Shown: positions 12,474 to 23,327 of the stretch, piece by piece
How the letters are laid out: each line of letters begins with the position of its first letter
How positions within the stretch are numbered: position 1 is the first letter of the stretch
Assembly: GCA_026929865.2 (NCBI GenBank)
Contig: CM049417.1
Span: 21,701,501-21,765,500, forward strand
Reading direction: 5' to 3'
Origin: Hyperoplus lanceolatus
Taxonomy: Eukaryota; Chordata; Actinopteri; Uranoscopiformes; Ammodytidae
DNA: 64,000 nucleotides
Notes under the pieces: model-generated
Told to the model about the DNA's origin: nothing
Database searches by the model: none
The model's input: only the letters and a program-made list of their open reading frames with translations
Program-made: the position numbers and the translations under genes

Positions 12474-12572
12474 TTCACCCACCAACCCAACTCTACATGT
12501 TATTTTTGTTTGTTTATTGTTTTGTTTTTGTAAAGCGCTCTGAGTGAGAGAAGAGCGCTATATAAATAAAAT

Positions 12573-12576
<4 letters not shown>

Positions 12577-12637
<61 letters not shown>
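12577..12637 (+). repeat. (ATT)n microsatellite, LINE 3' tail
   Basis: About 20 ATT units directly follow the L2 3' UTR. Confidence 0.9.
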
Positions 12638-12639
<2 letters not shown>

Positions 12640-13242
12640 CCTTTGAGAACCAACAGCGAAAATATTCCTGATATCCAGTCTAAATGACCTATATGGAGCT
12701 ATTGTGTAGTTGGGCTGGACTCTCTGCCCAGGCTCCTATATTGATAGGCCATGATCTATAACATGGTCCACTATAGTGACCCTGTCTCCGTCTGTTGCCT
12801 TCTTTGTCCTTGTCCTCCTGCCACTCTCTCTTGTCCTCTTCCCCTAAATCTTACTGTACTGTCTCACAAAGAAACTGAGCTCACCTGAAGTCTATTTGTA
12901 GTGCTAAGGCTCACACTGATTGGTATTCAATTAGTTTTATTTTGTATATTTCATGTGTGTGGGTCTGTGTGATTTTCCAAATTTGGTTGTGTTTTGTATT
13001 TTACATAGCCGTGTTTTCCCAATGATTGCAGGAGATTTCATTTTTGAACAATGTGTCTCATGTAAAAAACCGTGTGTAGTGTTTTGCAAGAAGTGTTTTG
13101 GAGAATTTCAAACACAGTGCAAAGCATATTTTGTGTTTGTGGGGTTGGTGCTTGTGTTTAGTGCATGGTCACCAAAGTTAGAGGTTGTGATGCTTTGGGC
13201 CTAGCAACCACTATTAGTGTGTAAGCATTAGGCAACAACTGT
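12638..13242. other. Right part of the split TIR element
   Basis: This continues the element that starts at 8081 and aligns with 21060-21733 (CAACAGCGAAAATATTCCTG and onward). It has no intact ORF. The frame 12953-13204 is fortuitous. Confidence 0.6.
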
Positions 13243-13569
13243 AACAGTGTTATGCAGACTACTGCACACATGTTTTGTTGTGATTTTCCATGTTGACTGA
13301 TTTGGGTGTATGGAGAGAAATAAATGATATTTTCCTCAGTCTGCAGCATCTTGTCAAGTGTTTGGTGAACTTATTGTATATTTTCACTTTCTCTGTGTAC
13401 CTTTTATACATTACTCAAATCACTGAAAAGTAGAATTACTAAAAGTGTTTAAGGTTAGCAACAGCAGTGTGTAACTGGTTCAGACTGAATTAAGTTATAT
13501 GAAAAGTGTGTGTTTCATATGGTGACAAAATATGTTTTTTATAAAATGGTGTATAGTTTTGAAAATAGT

Positions 13570-13732
13570 GTTCTATTTCGTTCCTACTGACCGCCAGAGG
13601 CGGTGCTTTCAGCACTAGATGTTCCATCGCGTGCATGCGCAGGTCGAGATCTTATACCAAAATAGTCACCCGTGACCCTTGGGTGACCCGAGAATATGTA
13701 TATATTCCGGAAGTCACTCTAGGATCTGTTCC
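13570..13732 (+). repeat. Left inverted terminal repeat of the DIRS element
   Basis: It is the reverse complement of 18704-18866 with two mismatches that I can see. It contains GACCGCCAGAGGCGGTGCTT, a small palindrome. Confidence 0.9.
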
Positions 13733-14039
13733 TTCTACCTTCTCGCGGACTAGCAGGTCACACACATTGTTGTGTGTATACCATTAGCTTGTCGCAAGTA
13801 GCTTTGTAACCTAAGGGTTGGGGCTTCGATTTGACTTCGTCCTCCAAAGGCTGCGACTTGCAATTCGTTCGACTTCGGCTGTGGCCGGTCAGGGGTGAGT
13901 TAAAGTGTGAAGGCTACGCGTAGCCGGCGGCTATCGCGGAAGCCAATATCACCTTTCCACCTTGCTTTAATTGAGCTTGTCAAGCTGCGGCTGGTTTCAC
14001 AGTCGCCGTGTTATTCCCCCCCCCGGGGGTTCTCGCCGT

Positions 14040-15060
14040 TGCTTGAGTGTTTTTCGCTAAGCCCGGTTGCTAATTGTATGCTCGAATGTATTGTTTTTCT
14101 AGCATTGCTGACTGTTGCTCGGGGTGCTACGTAGATCGCCCCGACTGGTTGCTTCGATTTAATCGACAGCGAGCGGCTTGGGGAGAGTCCAAAGAAGTCG
14201 CTTTCACTGTTGTATTTGAGCTGTTTCGCACCAGTCGTGTGCTCTCACCTAAGGCTTGCGTTGCGCTAGTGCCAGTGGGTGAGCCGTGCCACACACTCGT
14301 ATGCTGTTGTATACACTGTATGCTGCTGTATTGCTCGCTGGTGGGCTAATTAGTTTCCTAAATCGCCTTCACCGTGTTATTTTAGCCGTGTCACACTGTT
14401 GCACGTGTGTAGGCTGCTGTAGTGTGTCGCCAGTTGGCAGCTTAGTTTCACATCGCTGTATTATTATAGCCGTGTCGCACCGTTGCACGGTAGCTTGCGC
14501 CTTAGCCTGGTTGCATAGGCTACTTTATTTGCTCGCCAGTGAACGTCTTGGGATCCAAGTGTTGGGCTCTCGTCTGAGGCTCGATTGCCTAGCCTTCGAT
14601 TTGCTCTCCAGTGGGCAGCTGGGGTTACCTAGAGCCGCTGACACTGCCAGGGGACTACTACAGATAGAGAATAACATTTGGCTAATTCTATCTTTTCGGT
14701 TGCTCTCGCCTGAAGCCCGGTTGCATACCTTAATCGGATGCATATTTTAATTGTCTCAACAGGTTGCATTGTTGCTTGGGTGCTCTCGCCTAAAGCTCGA
14801 TTGCCTAGCCTACTGTAATTATGCTCGCCAGTGGGCAGCATAGTTTTACACCGCCACTGTATTATTCTAGCGGTGTCGCACCATGGCTCGGTTGCTCTCG
14901 CTTGAAGCCCGGTTGCATACCTTTAACAGATGCATATTTTAATTGGCTCGACAATGAGCAGCTTAGGCCTCCTAAGGTCGCCGTCACTGTTACTTTTAGG
15001 GGTGTCGCTCCGTTGCTCTGGTGCTTGCGCCTGAAGCTCGGTTGAGTAGGCTACTAATTC
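14040..15060 (+). repeat. Degenerate tandem modules in the DIRS 5' region
   Basis: The module CGCCTGAAGCCCGGTTGC, with variants, recurs at about 14050, 14705, 14790, 14900 and 15030. Blocks such as TCGCCAGTGGGCAGC and GATGCATATTTTAATTG lie between. Unit length varies between roughly 80 and 200 bp. No long ORF crosses it. Confidence 0.6.
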
Positions 15061-16340
15061 ATTTAGCCTAGCCTGCTAAATTGCTGACATACTAAACAAC
15101 CATAATTGTGACGCCTTCATGGCCTCCCTACAGTGGAGAATGGCCATGACAAGTGCCCTGCAGGTCTCGGGGTGAGCACCTGAGGGAAGCACTGTCAGAT
15201 AACCCATGCATGAACCGTAGTTTCATGCCTCAGGCACTGAGGCTTGCTAGGTAGAAGCTCTCCTGCTAGCCTCCAACCAGCTCAGGGTACCAGCTGCAGT
15301 GAGTAGCCTTGCGGCTGTGCATCCTTCCTACTCAGGGGATGACATGCTGTTCACAGCTGCGTCCTGGAATGTTATACAGGTGGGCAGCTCGGCTAGAGGG
15401 TCAGTGTCCGTCCGTGACTTGCCAAGTATTGGGCTAGATGAAGCTCTGGTTTCATCTGCACCTGTGAATGCCTTTTTTCGGCGGGCCCTCAATACTCCGT
15501 TTTCTCCGGGCCTCCCTCTGAGCCTTACTTCGAAGGCAGAGCTCCGTAGAGGCTTTCCAGATTTAAGGGCTCTCTCATCACACTAGTGACAGCAGAGCTC
15601 TGGCAGCCATGCACAATGCTGATAGTTAGGGCTTGGACTGGTTAGCTCCGATTGAGCCTGCTATAGCATCCCTGGTTGTCTCCCCAGTGCCAGATTACAT
15701 ACGACCTCCTTACTAGGAGTTACGGCATTGCTGCCCGTGTGGGACGTCTTGGGAATTTGCTTTCTCGCATAGTCCTGGCTTGGTTGCAAACCATACAGGG
15801 GTCAGGTGCTGGTCACTCAGCACGGACCCTCAGTGATGCTTCACTGCAGACTTTGCATTATGACTTAGGGAGCTAGGCAGGTTGATGCCAACTGTGCGTC
15901 CCAGTCGGAGGTGTGTCGACAGACCCTCCGTTCTCTTCCAGTGATCCCAGGCCGCACGCTTCAGGCCCCGGTGCGAAGTGTTCAGGTTGACCAGGCTAGA
16001 CACTAGTTGCACGCTGCGACGTGCGCCTCTGCCTGATTCCAGGCCGGGAACCTCTGTGGTACCCCGTGCCAATATCTTCAACCACGTCCAGGTGGGCAAT
16101 CAAGGGGCCAGTGCTTCTCAGCACATTCTGAACAGCACCGTAACACCGCGCTACGGTCGGCTTTTCAGGCGCCAGGAAGTCGGCGTCTAGCCTCCGCCCT
16201 CCCCCAGAGTCCCTGGGGGTGCTACTCGATGCTCGGTAGGTTCTACTCAGCCTAATTTCAGGTACCAAGGAAGTGGGGCGGGTTCGTCCCATTCTGGACT
16301 AATATGGTGGAATCGGTGCCTCACGGTTCTTCCTTTCCAC
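15061..16340 (+). pseudogene. DIRS upstream (gag-like position), no clear domain
   Basis: This segment lies between the 5' repeat modules and the RT, where DIRS elements usually carry their first ORF. The longest open frame, 15299-15586, has 95 residues and no motif I recognise. Other frames are short and broken. Calling it a decayed gag-like region rests on position alone. Confidence 0.35.
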
Positions 16341-17230
16341 ATGCTGCGTGTTGCAGGTGGCCTCCAGTCTATCGCTCAGGCGGACTGGGTTGTGTCAATA
16401 GCCCTTAAGGACGCTACTTTCAGGTCCCTACTGCCCAATGCCACAGGTGGTCCTCCCCTTTGCATTTCTGGGCAAGGTGCATTTCAGGGTTCTTCCGTTG
16501 GGCCGTCCCTGGCTCTGCGTATATTAAACAGTGTGTGGCACCATCCCTGTCGCCATTACAGCTCAGTGGTACGGTGTACTGCCATACCTAGACTACTGGT
16601 TGATCATTTCGCCCAACTCAGGAGCAGGCGGTCAGGGACACAGCCACGCTCCTTAGCCAGCCGGGAACAGGCTTGGCCTTACGATCAATCTTACAAAGGG
16701 CAACCTTACACCATGTGTTGGGTTGTGATTTATTTGGGGCTGGTGCTCGACTCGGTGGCCATACGAGCCTGCCTTTCTCCAGAGCGCGTAGCTACCATTC
16801 GGCAGCTACTACAGCACTTCATGCAGGGGAGGCTGCTGGAATACAGCCTCTTCCTTTGACTGATAAGTATGCTGACCTCGACATCCAGGAGGGTCCGACT
16901 AGGCCTTCTCAAGGTGAGTTCTCTTCAGATCTGGGCGAATGGTCTCCACTTGGACCCCAAGTGGCAGAGACGCAAGATGGTCAGGGTGTCTGGGCAGTGC
17001 CTTCGGGCCCTCAGACCCTGGAGAGAGAGAGCATCCCTGATTGCAGGGTCGCCCTTAGGGAGGATTCTCCCAGTGTGAGGTTGTAGAGACAGACGCCTCC
17101 TTGTCAGACTGGGACGCAGTCTATTAGTGCAGGACTGTCGTAGGCCAGTGGGATGCCGAGCAGAGACTGGAGCACGTTAGGCTGGAACTCCTTGCAGGGT
17201 TCTTAGCACTCAGGCTTCAACCACCAGGTG
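16341..17230 (+). pseudogene. DIRS reverse transcriptase and RNase H remnants
   Basis: The frame 16341-16859 has DWVVSIALKDATF, where DIRS RTs read DW(F/V)VSIDLKDAYF. The first catalytic Asp is therefore Ala here. Later come YLGLVLDSVAIRACLSPERV and LLQHFMQGRLLEYSLFL, typical DIRS RT-end motifs. In another frame, 16585-16596 reads YLDY in place of the catalytic YLDD, followed by WLI. The frame 16869-17078 continues with LLKVSSLQIWANG. Near 17090, TDASLSDWDAV marks the RNase H start. Several frameshifts and stops break it, so the RT is dead. Confidence 0.75.
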
Positions 17231-17929
17231 GGCACCAGATCGGAGCAGGGCCTGCGGGTTACGCAAGGGCTCCTTATGGGGGTGCTCTACCATTATCTAA
17301 GCTTTCCAGGTGTCTGGAACACAGCGATAGACCTTCTCTCTTGCCAAGGGCCACCCCCCGGGGAGTGGAGACTCTATCTGGAGGTGGTAGGCATGATTGG
17401 GACAAGTATGGCAGGGCGGTGGCATATCTCTTTGCTTCCGAAGAGATGACCCACTGTCCCCCTTGGTTCCCCTAGAGTGGAGAGGACCAGCCCCCTAAGG
17501 CAGGAGGCTCTGGCTAATCTAATGCTTGGCCAGTCAGCCTGCTTTATGCATTTCCTCTAATCCTCTTTTTACTGGTAACACTGGACGGGGTCCAGCATTG
17601 CAGTTACAGCCTACGTTTGGTGGCTCCACATGGGCCAGGAAGGCCATGGTTCCCAGCGTTACTAAAACTCCTCAAAGGAGTCCCTTGGTGCCTTCCAGAG
17701 AGACAGGAACTTCTGTCTCAGGTGGGCATACGACATGTAGGGCACCCGAACTCGGGGCGCCTGCAGCTGGGCGTGTGGCTCCTGATAGCCAGGACCCACT
17801 GTTGACGTATTGCGACCAGTCAGAGGTCCAGACCTGTTTTAAGTTCAGGGGCACTCTCCGCTATATGGATCTATACAGACAGGTGGAAGTTGTTTGCACA
17901 GTAGTGCATGGCACATGGCGAAGTCCAAG

Positions 17930-18600
17930 GGACTTGTTCATTGAGAGTGATACTACACTTTCTGCAGTCTGTGTGGGCAACAGGAGAGCTGCTTCCACCA
18001 TGCGCGTTTATGTGGCTGCGATATCGGCCGCACATGCAAGGGTGGATAACCAGAAGGTAGGGTCCCACTACCTAGTCAGGCAGTTACTGAAGGGAGGCCA
18101 GATGCTTCATTCAGCCACCACGACCCCTGAGGGCACTATCATGGGACTTGCAAGTAGTCCTGAGGGCCTTGGGTCTATCCCAATTTGAGCCGCTGAGTCA
18201 GGCAGACCTGACGCGGCTGTCTATGAAGACGGCATTCGTCCTTGCCATTGCGACTGCAAACGGTCGGGGAACTCCATGCCTTGTCAGTGAACCTGGCGCG
18301 CTTGCGCTGGCATGTAGAAGGGTCAGGAGTGGTGCTCGCCAAATCCATCCTTCCTATCAAAACGATTGTCTCCCCACTATGTAAACCAATCGATCGAGTT
18401 GGCTGCGTTTAATCTCCTGGGCTCACCAGGGGGTGCAGGAAGAATGTCAGACCCACTGTGCCCGGTGCGGGCGCTTGGGGCATATGTTGTGGCAATAACC
18501 AGCTTGTGTAAGACAAATAACCTCTTTGTCTGCTATGGGAGCTGCAGGAAGGGGGCTGCCCTGTCCAAACAGAGACACTCCCACTGACTTGTGGATGTGG
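17930..18600 (+). pseudogene. DIRS tyrosine-recombinase remnant
   Basis: Spread over shifted frames are LQVVLRALGLSQFEPLSQ (from 18147), LTRLSMKTAFVLAIATANG, LARLRWHVEGSGVVLAKS and CPVRALGAYV...LFVCYGSC...GAALSKQRHSHW (to about 18590). In DIRS elements the tyrosine recombinase integrates a circular DNA copy. The helical core and the position just before the right inverted repeat fit this. The Arg-His-Arg-Tyr set cannot be assembled in a single frame, so no active enzyme is made. Confidence 0.65.
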
Positions 18601-18703
18601 TCTGTGAATGCATATAGAGCACAGGGGCTCCCCAGGCCTTGGCCGTTGAGTGCCACTTTACCAGGAGTATGGCTACATCTTGGGCTGCCTAGAAGATCCA
18701 GTT

Positions 18704-18866
18704 GGAACAGATCCTAGAGTGACTTCCGGAATATATACATATTCTCGGGTCACCCAAGGGTCACGGGTGACTATTTTGGTATAAGATCTCGACCTGCGCA
18801 TGCGCGCGATGGAACATCCAGTGCTGAAAGCACCGCCTCTGGCGGTCAGTAGGAACGAAATAGAAC
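18704..18866 (-). repeat. Right inverted terminal repeat of the DIRS element
   Basis: It mirrors 13570-13732. It is followed by a 22-nt extension (18867-18888) holding the near-palindrome GTTACATACGTAAC before the border GTT. Confidence 0.9.
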
Positions 18867-18984
18867 CGTAGTTACATACGTAACTATCGTTTCATTTTGC
18901 AAAGGGTCTGAGGTGTATTGGTAATTGGGTCTTTGGTGTGCTAATTGTGTGTAGTGTTTTGAGAAATTGGGATTTTGGATTGCT

Positions 18985-20139
18985 TACAGTTTTTTTCGAT
19001 TGCTTAAGCACAATTTTGAAAACAGTGCCCGATTTTTCAAAACATTAGACACAATTAGCACACCAAACACTCAATTACCAAAACACCTCAGACCCTTTGC
19101 AAAATGAAATACTCTTTTCAAAACTATACACCATTTTATAAAAACCATATTTTGTTACCATATGAAACACACACTTTTCATATGACTTAATTCTGTCTGA
19201 ACCAGTTAAACACTGCTGTTGCTAACCTTAAACACTTTTAGTAATTCTACTTCTCAGTGATTTGAGTAATGTATAAAAAGTACACGGAGAAAGTGCAAAT
19301 ATACAATAAGTTCACCAAACACTTGACCAGACCAATGCTGCAGACTGAGGAACATATAATGTATTTCTCTCCATACACCCAAATCAGTCAACATGGAAAA
19401 TCACAACCAAACATGTGTGCAGTAGTCTGCATAACACTGTTATCCCAGCAAACAACCACACACATACAATTCTGTATCCAGAACAGGTTAAAAATTACAG
19501 ATAATACTGTATATACATTTAAAAAATCTGATAAAGGAAACATAAAATACAGTTTAGAAAATGCTAGACATTATCTCTTCGCCTGGCTGGATCTGTCCAG
19601 GGAATTTCATCCACATCCTTCCACCACCATGCAGAGAAAAACTGGATAAGGAGAGTATGGTTGAAGGTATAGAACTGTGTACTGTGGCCTGTGGATGGTG
19701 TAGAAACCAGTTCTGGACCAGAGCAGCATGGTGGAATGACACATTGTCCCAAATGACAATGTATTGCGTCTGGTGCATTTGTTTACCTGCTGTGACTATG
19801 TTTTGCAATCAGTCTAAAAATGTGAGTATGTGAGGTGTGTTGTAAGGGCTAATATTGGCATGACAGAGGAGGACCCCATCTCCTCTGTGGATTCAACCCC
19901 CTCAGTCTCACTGTTATTCTGACTCCTTCCATGTTGGTTACTGTAAAGGCAGGTGAACTTACCTGTTGCATTTTTATAGTGCTTGAACCTGATAGGAGTG
20001 TCTACAATAAAGCAATCATGTGTTTGCGCATTTGGGGGCTGTGTTTACTGACTGGCTCATGTGTTTGGTAGTTTGACAGTCAGTGCTTTGGAATTGCAAT
20101 GAGGTGACATCATGATTTACTTCTGTGTCTAATGTATTT
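18985..20139 (+). mobile_element. Tc1/mariner-like deletion derivative
   Basis: It starts ACAGTTTTTTTCGATTGCTT and includes terminal AT-rich sequence, an inverted transposase remnant (19554-19808) and the transposase start region (CTCTGTGGATTCAACCCCCT near 19885). It abuts the next element at 20140. Confidence 0.65.
19554..19808 (-). pseudogene. Deleted Tc1/mariner-like transposase
   Basis: Minus-strand translation gives YIVIWDNVSFHHAALVQNWF, which covers the second catalytic Asp region of IS630/Tc1-type DDE transposases (WDNxxFH). After a deletion and a frame change, FFSAWWWKDVDEIPWTDPARR follows, which is the C-terminal end. The usual stretch between them, holding the PPYSP motif and the third acidic residue, is absent. 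The N-terminal DNA-binding part is displaced. It cannot encode active enzyme, but its ends might still be mobilised in trans. Confidence 0.75.
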
Positions 20140-21733
20140 ACAGTTTTTGCTGAATGCTTACACACATGTTGCAGACTTTGGCCCACTGTGTCAAAACTTA
20201 ACACACAGGCCGAATAGGACAAATCACATGGAGATAAACTTCTAACTTATACGGTGAAATGAAACCCTTGTCCCATTCCAAAACAGTTTTTAGCATCAAA
20301 ACAATACACACATGCACTTTTAAATTAGTCTTTCCTAGCAGCAACAACACACAGATGTGCTTTATGCAAAACACAACTGTATTCTGTACTTTGGATGGTT
20401 TTTGACTTTAAAAGTCTCATACAGATTTTTTTTTGTGAAAGATTGATCCACTACAGTTGATCTAGACACATGAAAACAAAATGTAAACGCTTCAGATTTT
20501 TTATTTTATTTTGCCATTTCAGGTTTTTGCGAAAGTAAAAAAAGAAAGACAAAGACACACAAGAAATAGTACGACTAGAATGTTCTACAAAACATAGTGT
20601 TGTAGGGAATGATTGGAAGACATTTTGGCTATGAATCCTGTCTCCTGTTGGCATCTGGCCACATCACCTCACCAACGTCACAGGCAATGTCCTCCCTTGC
20701 CAAGCAACGGGGGAAATATCGCCTTGCATGCCGTATCCAACCTCTTGCAGATTTTTTTTAAAGATTGATCCTCTATATTTTCAATTAGACACATAAAAAA
20801 ATATAGAAAAGCTTCTGAAAAAAAGTTTATATTGCAATTTCATGGTTTTGGCCAACAAAAGAAAAAAACACAACCAATAGGTAGGATCGCAGTTCAGCAA
20901 GCAATTCAGTGTGTCACTACTTACAAACTCTGAAACAATTACAGTAAAACATTCTTTTTTTAAAGTGTTGTAAGGAATGGTGCGAGTGGATTATGAATCC
21001 TTTGGATACCGCCTCCCTTTTGCGTCTGGCTACATCACCTCATCAACATCACATGCAATGTCATCCTTTGAGAAGCAACAGCGAAAATATTCCTGATATC
21101 CAGTCTAAATGTCTTACAGTAATTATGGCGCTATTGTGTTGCTGGGCTGGACTCTCTGCCCAGACTCCTATATTGTTAGGCCATGATCTATAACATGGTC
21201 CACTATAGTGACCCTGTCTCCGTCTGTTGTCTCCTTTGTCCTCGTCCTCCTGCCGCTCTCTCTTGTCCTCTTCCCCTGACTCTTACTGTCTCACAAAGGG
21301 GCTGAGCTCACCTGAGGTCTATTTGTAATGCTAAGGCTCACACTGATAGGTATTATATTAGCTTTATTTATTATTTTTCATGTGTGTGAGTCTGTGTGCT
21401 TTTCCAATTTTAGTTGTGTTTTGTATTTTAAACAGATGTGTTTTCCACATGATTGCAGGAGATTTAATTTTTGAACAATGTGTCTTATTTATTTATTTAT
21501 TATTCTTGAATCCCCACAAAACACAATTTCAAAAATAATGGGGGGGGGGAGGAAGAAAATATGTGAATAACAGTGTGTAGTGTTTTGCAAGAAGTGTGTT
21601 GGAGAATTTCAAACACAGTTCAAAGCACTTATTGTGTTTGTAGGGTTGGTGCTTGTGTATAGGACATGGTCACTAAAGTTAGAGGTTGTGATGCTTTGGG
21701 CAGTGTTTACTGTAAGCAATAGGTAAAAACTGT
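20140..21733. mobile_element. Uninterrupted sister of the 8081-13242 TIR element
   Basis: The ends ACAGTTTTTGCTGAATGCTT and AAGCAATAGGTAAAAACTGT are inverted. On the minus strand, 20730-20625 encodes GWIRHARRYFPRCLARE then DIACDVGEVMWPDANRR and a stop, a clear transposase C-terminus. A second, more decayed C-terminus lies at 21080-20985. It keeps the empty site of the L2 insertion near 21062. A G run lies at about 21541-21549. Confidence 0.7.
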
Positions 21734-21825
21734 GAGTGTGTTTAGTGCTTTGCAAATCACTGTGTGTATTGTTTTGCAAAAAGTGTGAGGCTGACTTTGT
21801 GCTTATGTAACCGGTGTATAATTAT

Positions 21826-22610
21826 ATTTCACCAATAATCCTTTTATGCCTTTAATTTATTATTTTTCCTTTATACACTTCTGTATAAATGTATATTTGT
21901 TTTGAGAGCTTTTTTTTGATACCTTGGGATGTGTGATTCTGTTGTTACCCGTGAGGTCACTTCCTGTTATTTCGCGCTAGCTTCTTCAGTCGGCAGTATG
22001 CCATAAAGAAGATAGGTAAGAATGTACAGTGCTCCTCTAAATTAATGTGTAAAAGTGATAAAACACGGTAAAACCTGTAACCGATTTTTAAATAATGTTA
22101 CCAGGAAGTTGCAGTTGCTGTTTAGTTATGTTAGACGCTCGTTTTAGTGTGTAAATGTTGTTATATTCAGTATGGCAGTTTTTGTGTAGTGAGTCTCATG
22201 TGCTCGTGTCTCCCTGTGTTTTAAAGGAGTGCACGTGTGGCGCACATCTTTAATGGCCGTGCTGTATTTGTTTTTCTTTAAACCCAGGTATGTGAGCTCT
22301 CTGTTTATTTATTTAAACGTACTTTTAATTAATTTCATTTGTTTTGTAAGCACTTTGGTGCAATGGTTAATTATATCAAAGCATATTTGTTATATTTTTT
22401 TCAGTCGGCAGTATGCCATAAAGAAGATAGGAGTGCACGTGTCGAGCACATCTTTAATGGCCGTGCTGTATTTGTTTTTCTTTAAACCCAGAACAATAAG
22501 GAATCTGTGGTCGAAGCAGCAGTTGTCCCGACTCACGTTCATAGCCTACACAACGCAGAAGTAGCAGCAGACCGGCTACACTTATAGTGGTGCATATATG
22601 GGCCAATGGT
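21826..22610 (+). repeat. Unclassified repeat unit with an exon pair and its spliced copy
   Basis: It is paralogous to 44745-45975. It holds an exon-like block ending GCCATAAAGAAGATAG at 22015 (donor GTAAG), a second block 22227-22287 (acceptor AAAG, donor GTATG), and at 22401-22491 the two blocks fused without the intron. After the fusion comes AACAATAAGGAATCTGTGG. The 111-residue frame 22229-22564 is not convincing as a protein. Confidence 0.7.
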
Positions 22611-22827
22611 TTGCATCTTGAGTTTAAAGTTTTGATAATTGTGTAATACTTTTGATTTTAGTGTTTTGTTTTAGCGCGATTGTAAAAAACTGTAATTTAA
22701 ATGTTTTTTTATGGTTAGGAAGGTGAAACTGAACTGTTTTCTCTAGTGGCTGCAGTTCCTCATTCTGCCAGCAGGGGGCAGTGTGGCCTCAGAGTTGAAC
22801 TGACTGGTCTTTACCAGTTGCAACGCA

Positions 22828-22835
<8 letters not shown>

Positions 22836-22909
<74 letters not shown>
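22836..22909. repeat. (AC)n microsatellite
   Basis: About 37 uninterrupted AC units. Confidence 0.97.
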
Positions 22910-22911
<2 letters not shown>

Positions 22912-23327
22912 GGCGGGCCGTCAGGGCCAGCAAAGCCTTCTCTGCTGGCCTAAAGACTTTCAGAAAAACAAAATTATATATTAATAAATTATTATATTTT
23001 TTATTGAATACATCATTTATACATTTTAGTATATAAAATGTTTACATTAATTCCATCTATTTTAAAGAGTTTGTTCACGTAAGTATAAATACGTAATTTA
23101 ATTGTTTTTCCTTTGGCTGCACTGCCTCCAGTGTGCTGCTATATAGTAGAGCTCTTATCCAATCAGATTATTTCCCTGCGCTGTCTCCGGGTAAAAAAAT
23201 ATCTGGCCAAGGCCTTCAGAATTCCGAGAGAATCCCCTCTCTGTAGGCTGTGTCTTGATTCAGGGGTTGCAGCCTACGTAGGCTGCATTTGAAGACTGCA
23301 TTCGATTGCGTCATAGCGGCGCGCAAA

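Larger units (their letters stand above)
9014..12637 (+). mobile_element. L2-type LINE, near full length, with (ATT)n tail
   Basis: The endonuclease-like part lies at 9178-10335 and the reverse-transcriptase part at 10906-12473. The 3' UTR has AAGAGCGCTATATAAATAAA, then (ATT)n, as in fish L2 elements. Comparison with the uninterrupted sister element at 21055-21075 gives the empty site. A 5-bp duplication, ATCCT, flanks it at 9009-9013 and 12638-12642. Confidence 0.85.
8081..13242. mobile_element. TIR element related to the Tc1/mariner-like family, split by a LINE
   Basis: The ends are inverted: ACAGTTTTTGCCGATTGCTT at 8081 and AAGCATTAGGCAACAACTGT ending at 13242. Subtracting the LINE at 9014-12637 leaves about 1.5 kb that aligns with 20140-21733. 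Transposase C-terminal remnants lie on the minus strand. I found no intact ORF. Confidence 0.7.
13573..18888 (+). mobile_element. DIRS-type tyrosine-recombinase retrotransposon, about 5.3 kb, degenerate
   Basis: It has 163-bp inverted ends and no target duplication. Instead GTT stands at both borders (13570-13572 and 18889-18891), as is known for DIRS integration. Internal sequence in DIRS order shows an RT, an RNase H-like part and a tyrosine-recombinase-like part. The right end extends 22 bp past the left inverted repeat, another DIRS trait. Confidence 0.8.
13243..18984 (-). mobile_element. Tc1/mariner-like copy (inverted), split by the DIRS element
   Basis: The reverse complement of 13250-13569 matches 19130-19440 closely, including TTAAACACTTTTAGTAATTC. 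After the DIRS insertion the same copy resumes at 18892 (TCATTTTGCAAAGGGTCTGA) and stops near 18984, where an opposite-facing copy begins. Confidence 0.7.

Noticed and set aside
9525..12485. Many minus-strand frames across the L2 LINE
   Set aside because: They are shadows caused by strong codon bias (C-rich) on the coding strand.
13907..14841. Overlapping short frames in the DIRS leader
   Set aside because: They come from GC-rich repeated modules with no shared domain or start context.
22746..23036. 96-residue frame with a Thr-His run
   Set aside because: It is a translation of the (AC)n microsatellite.
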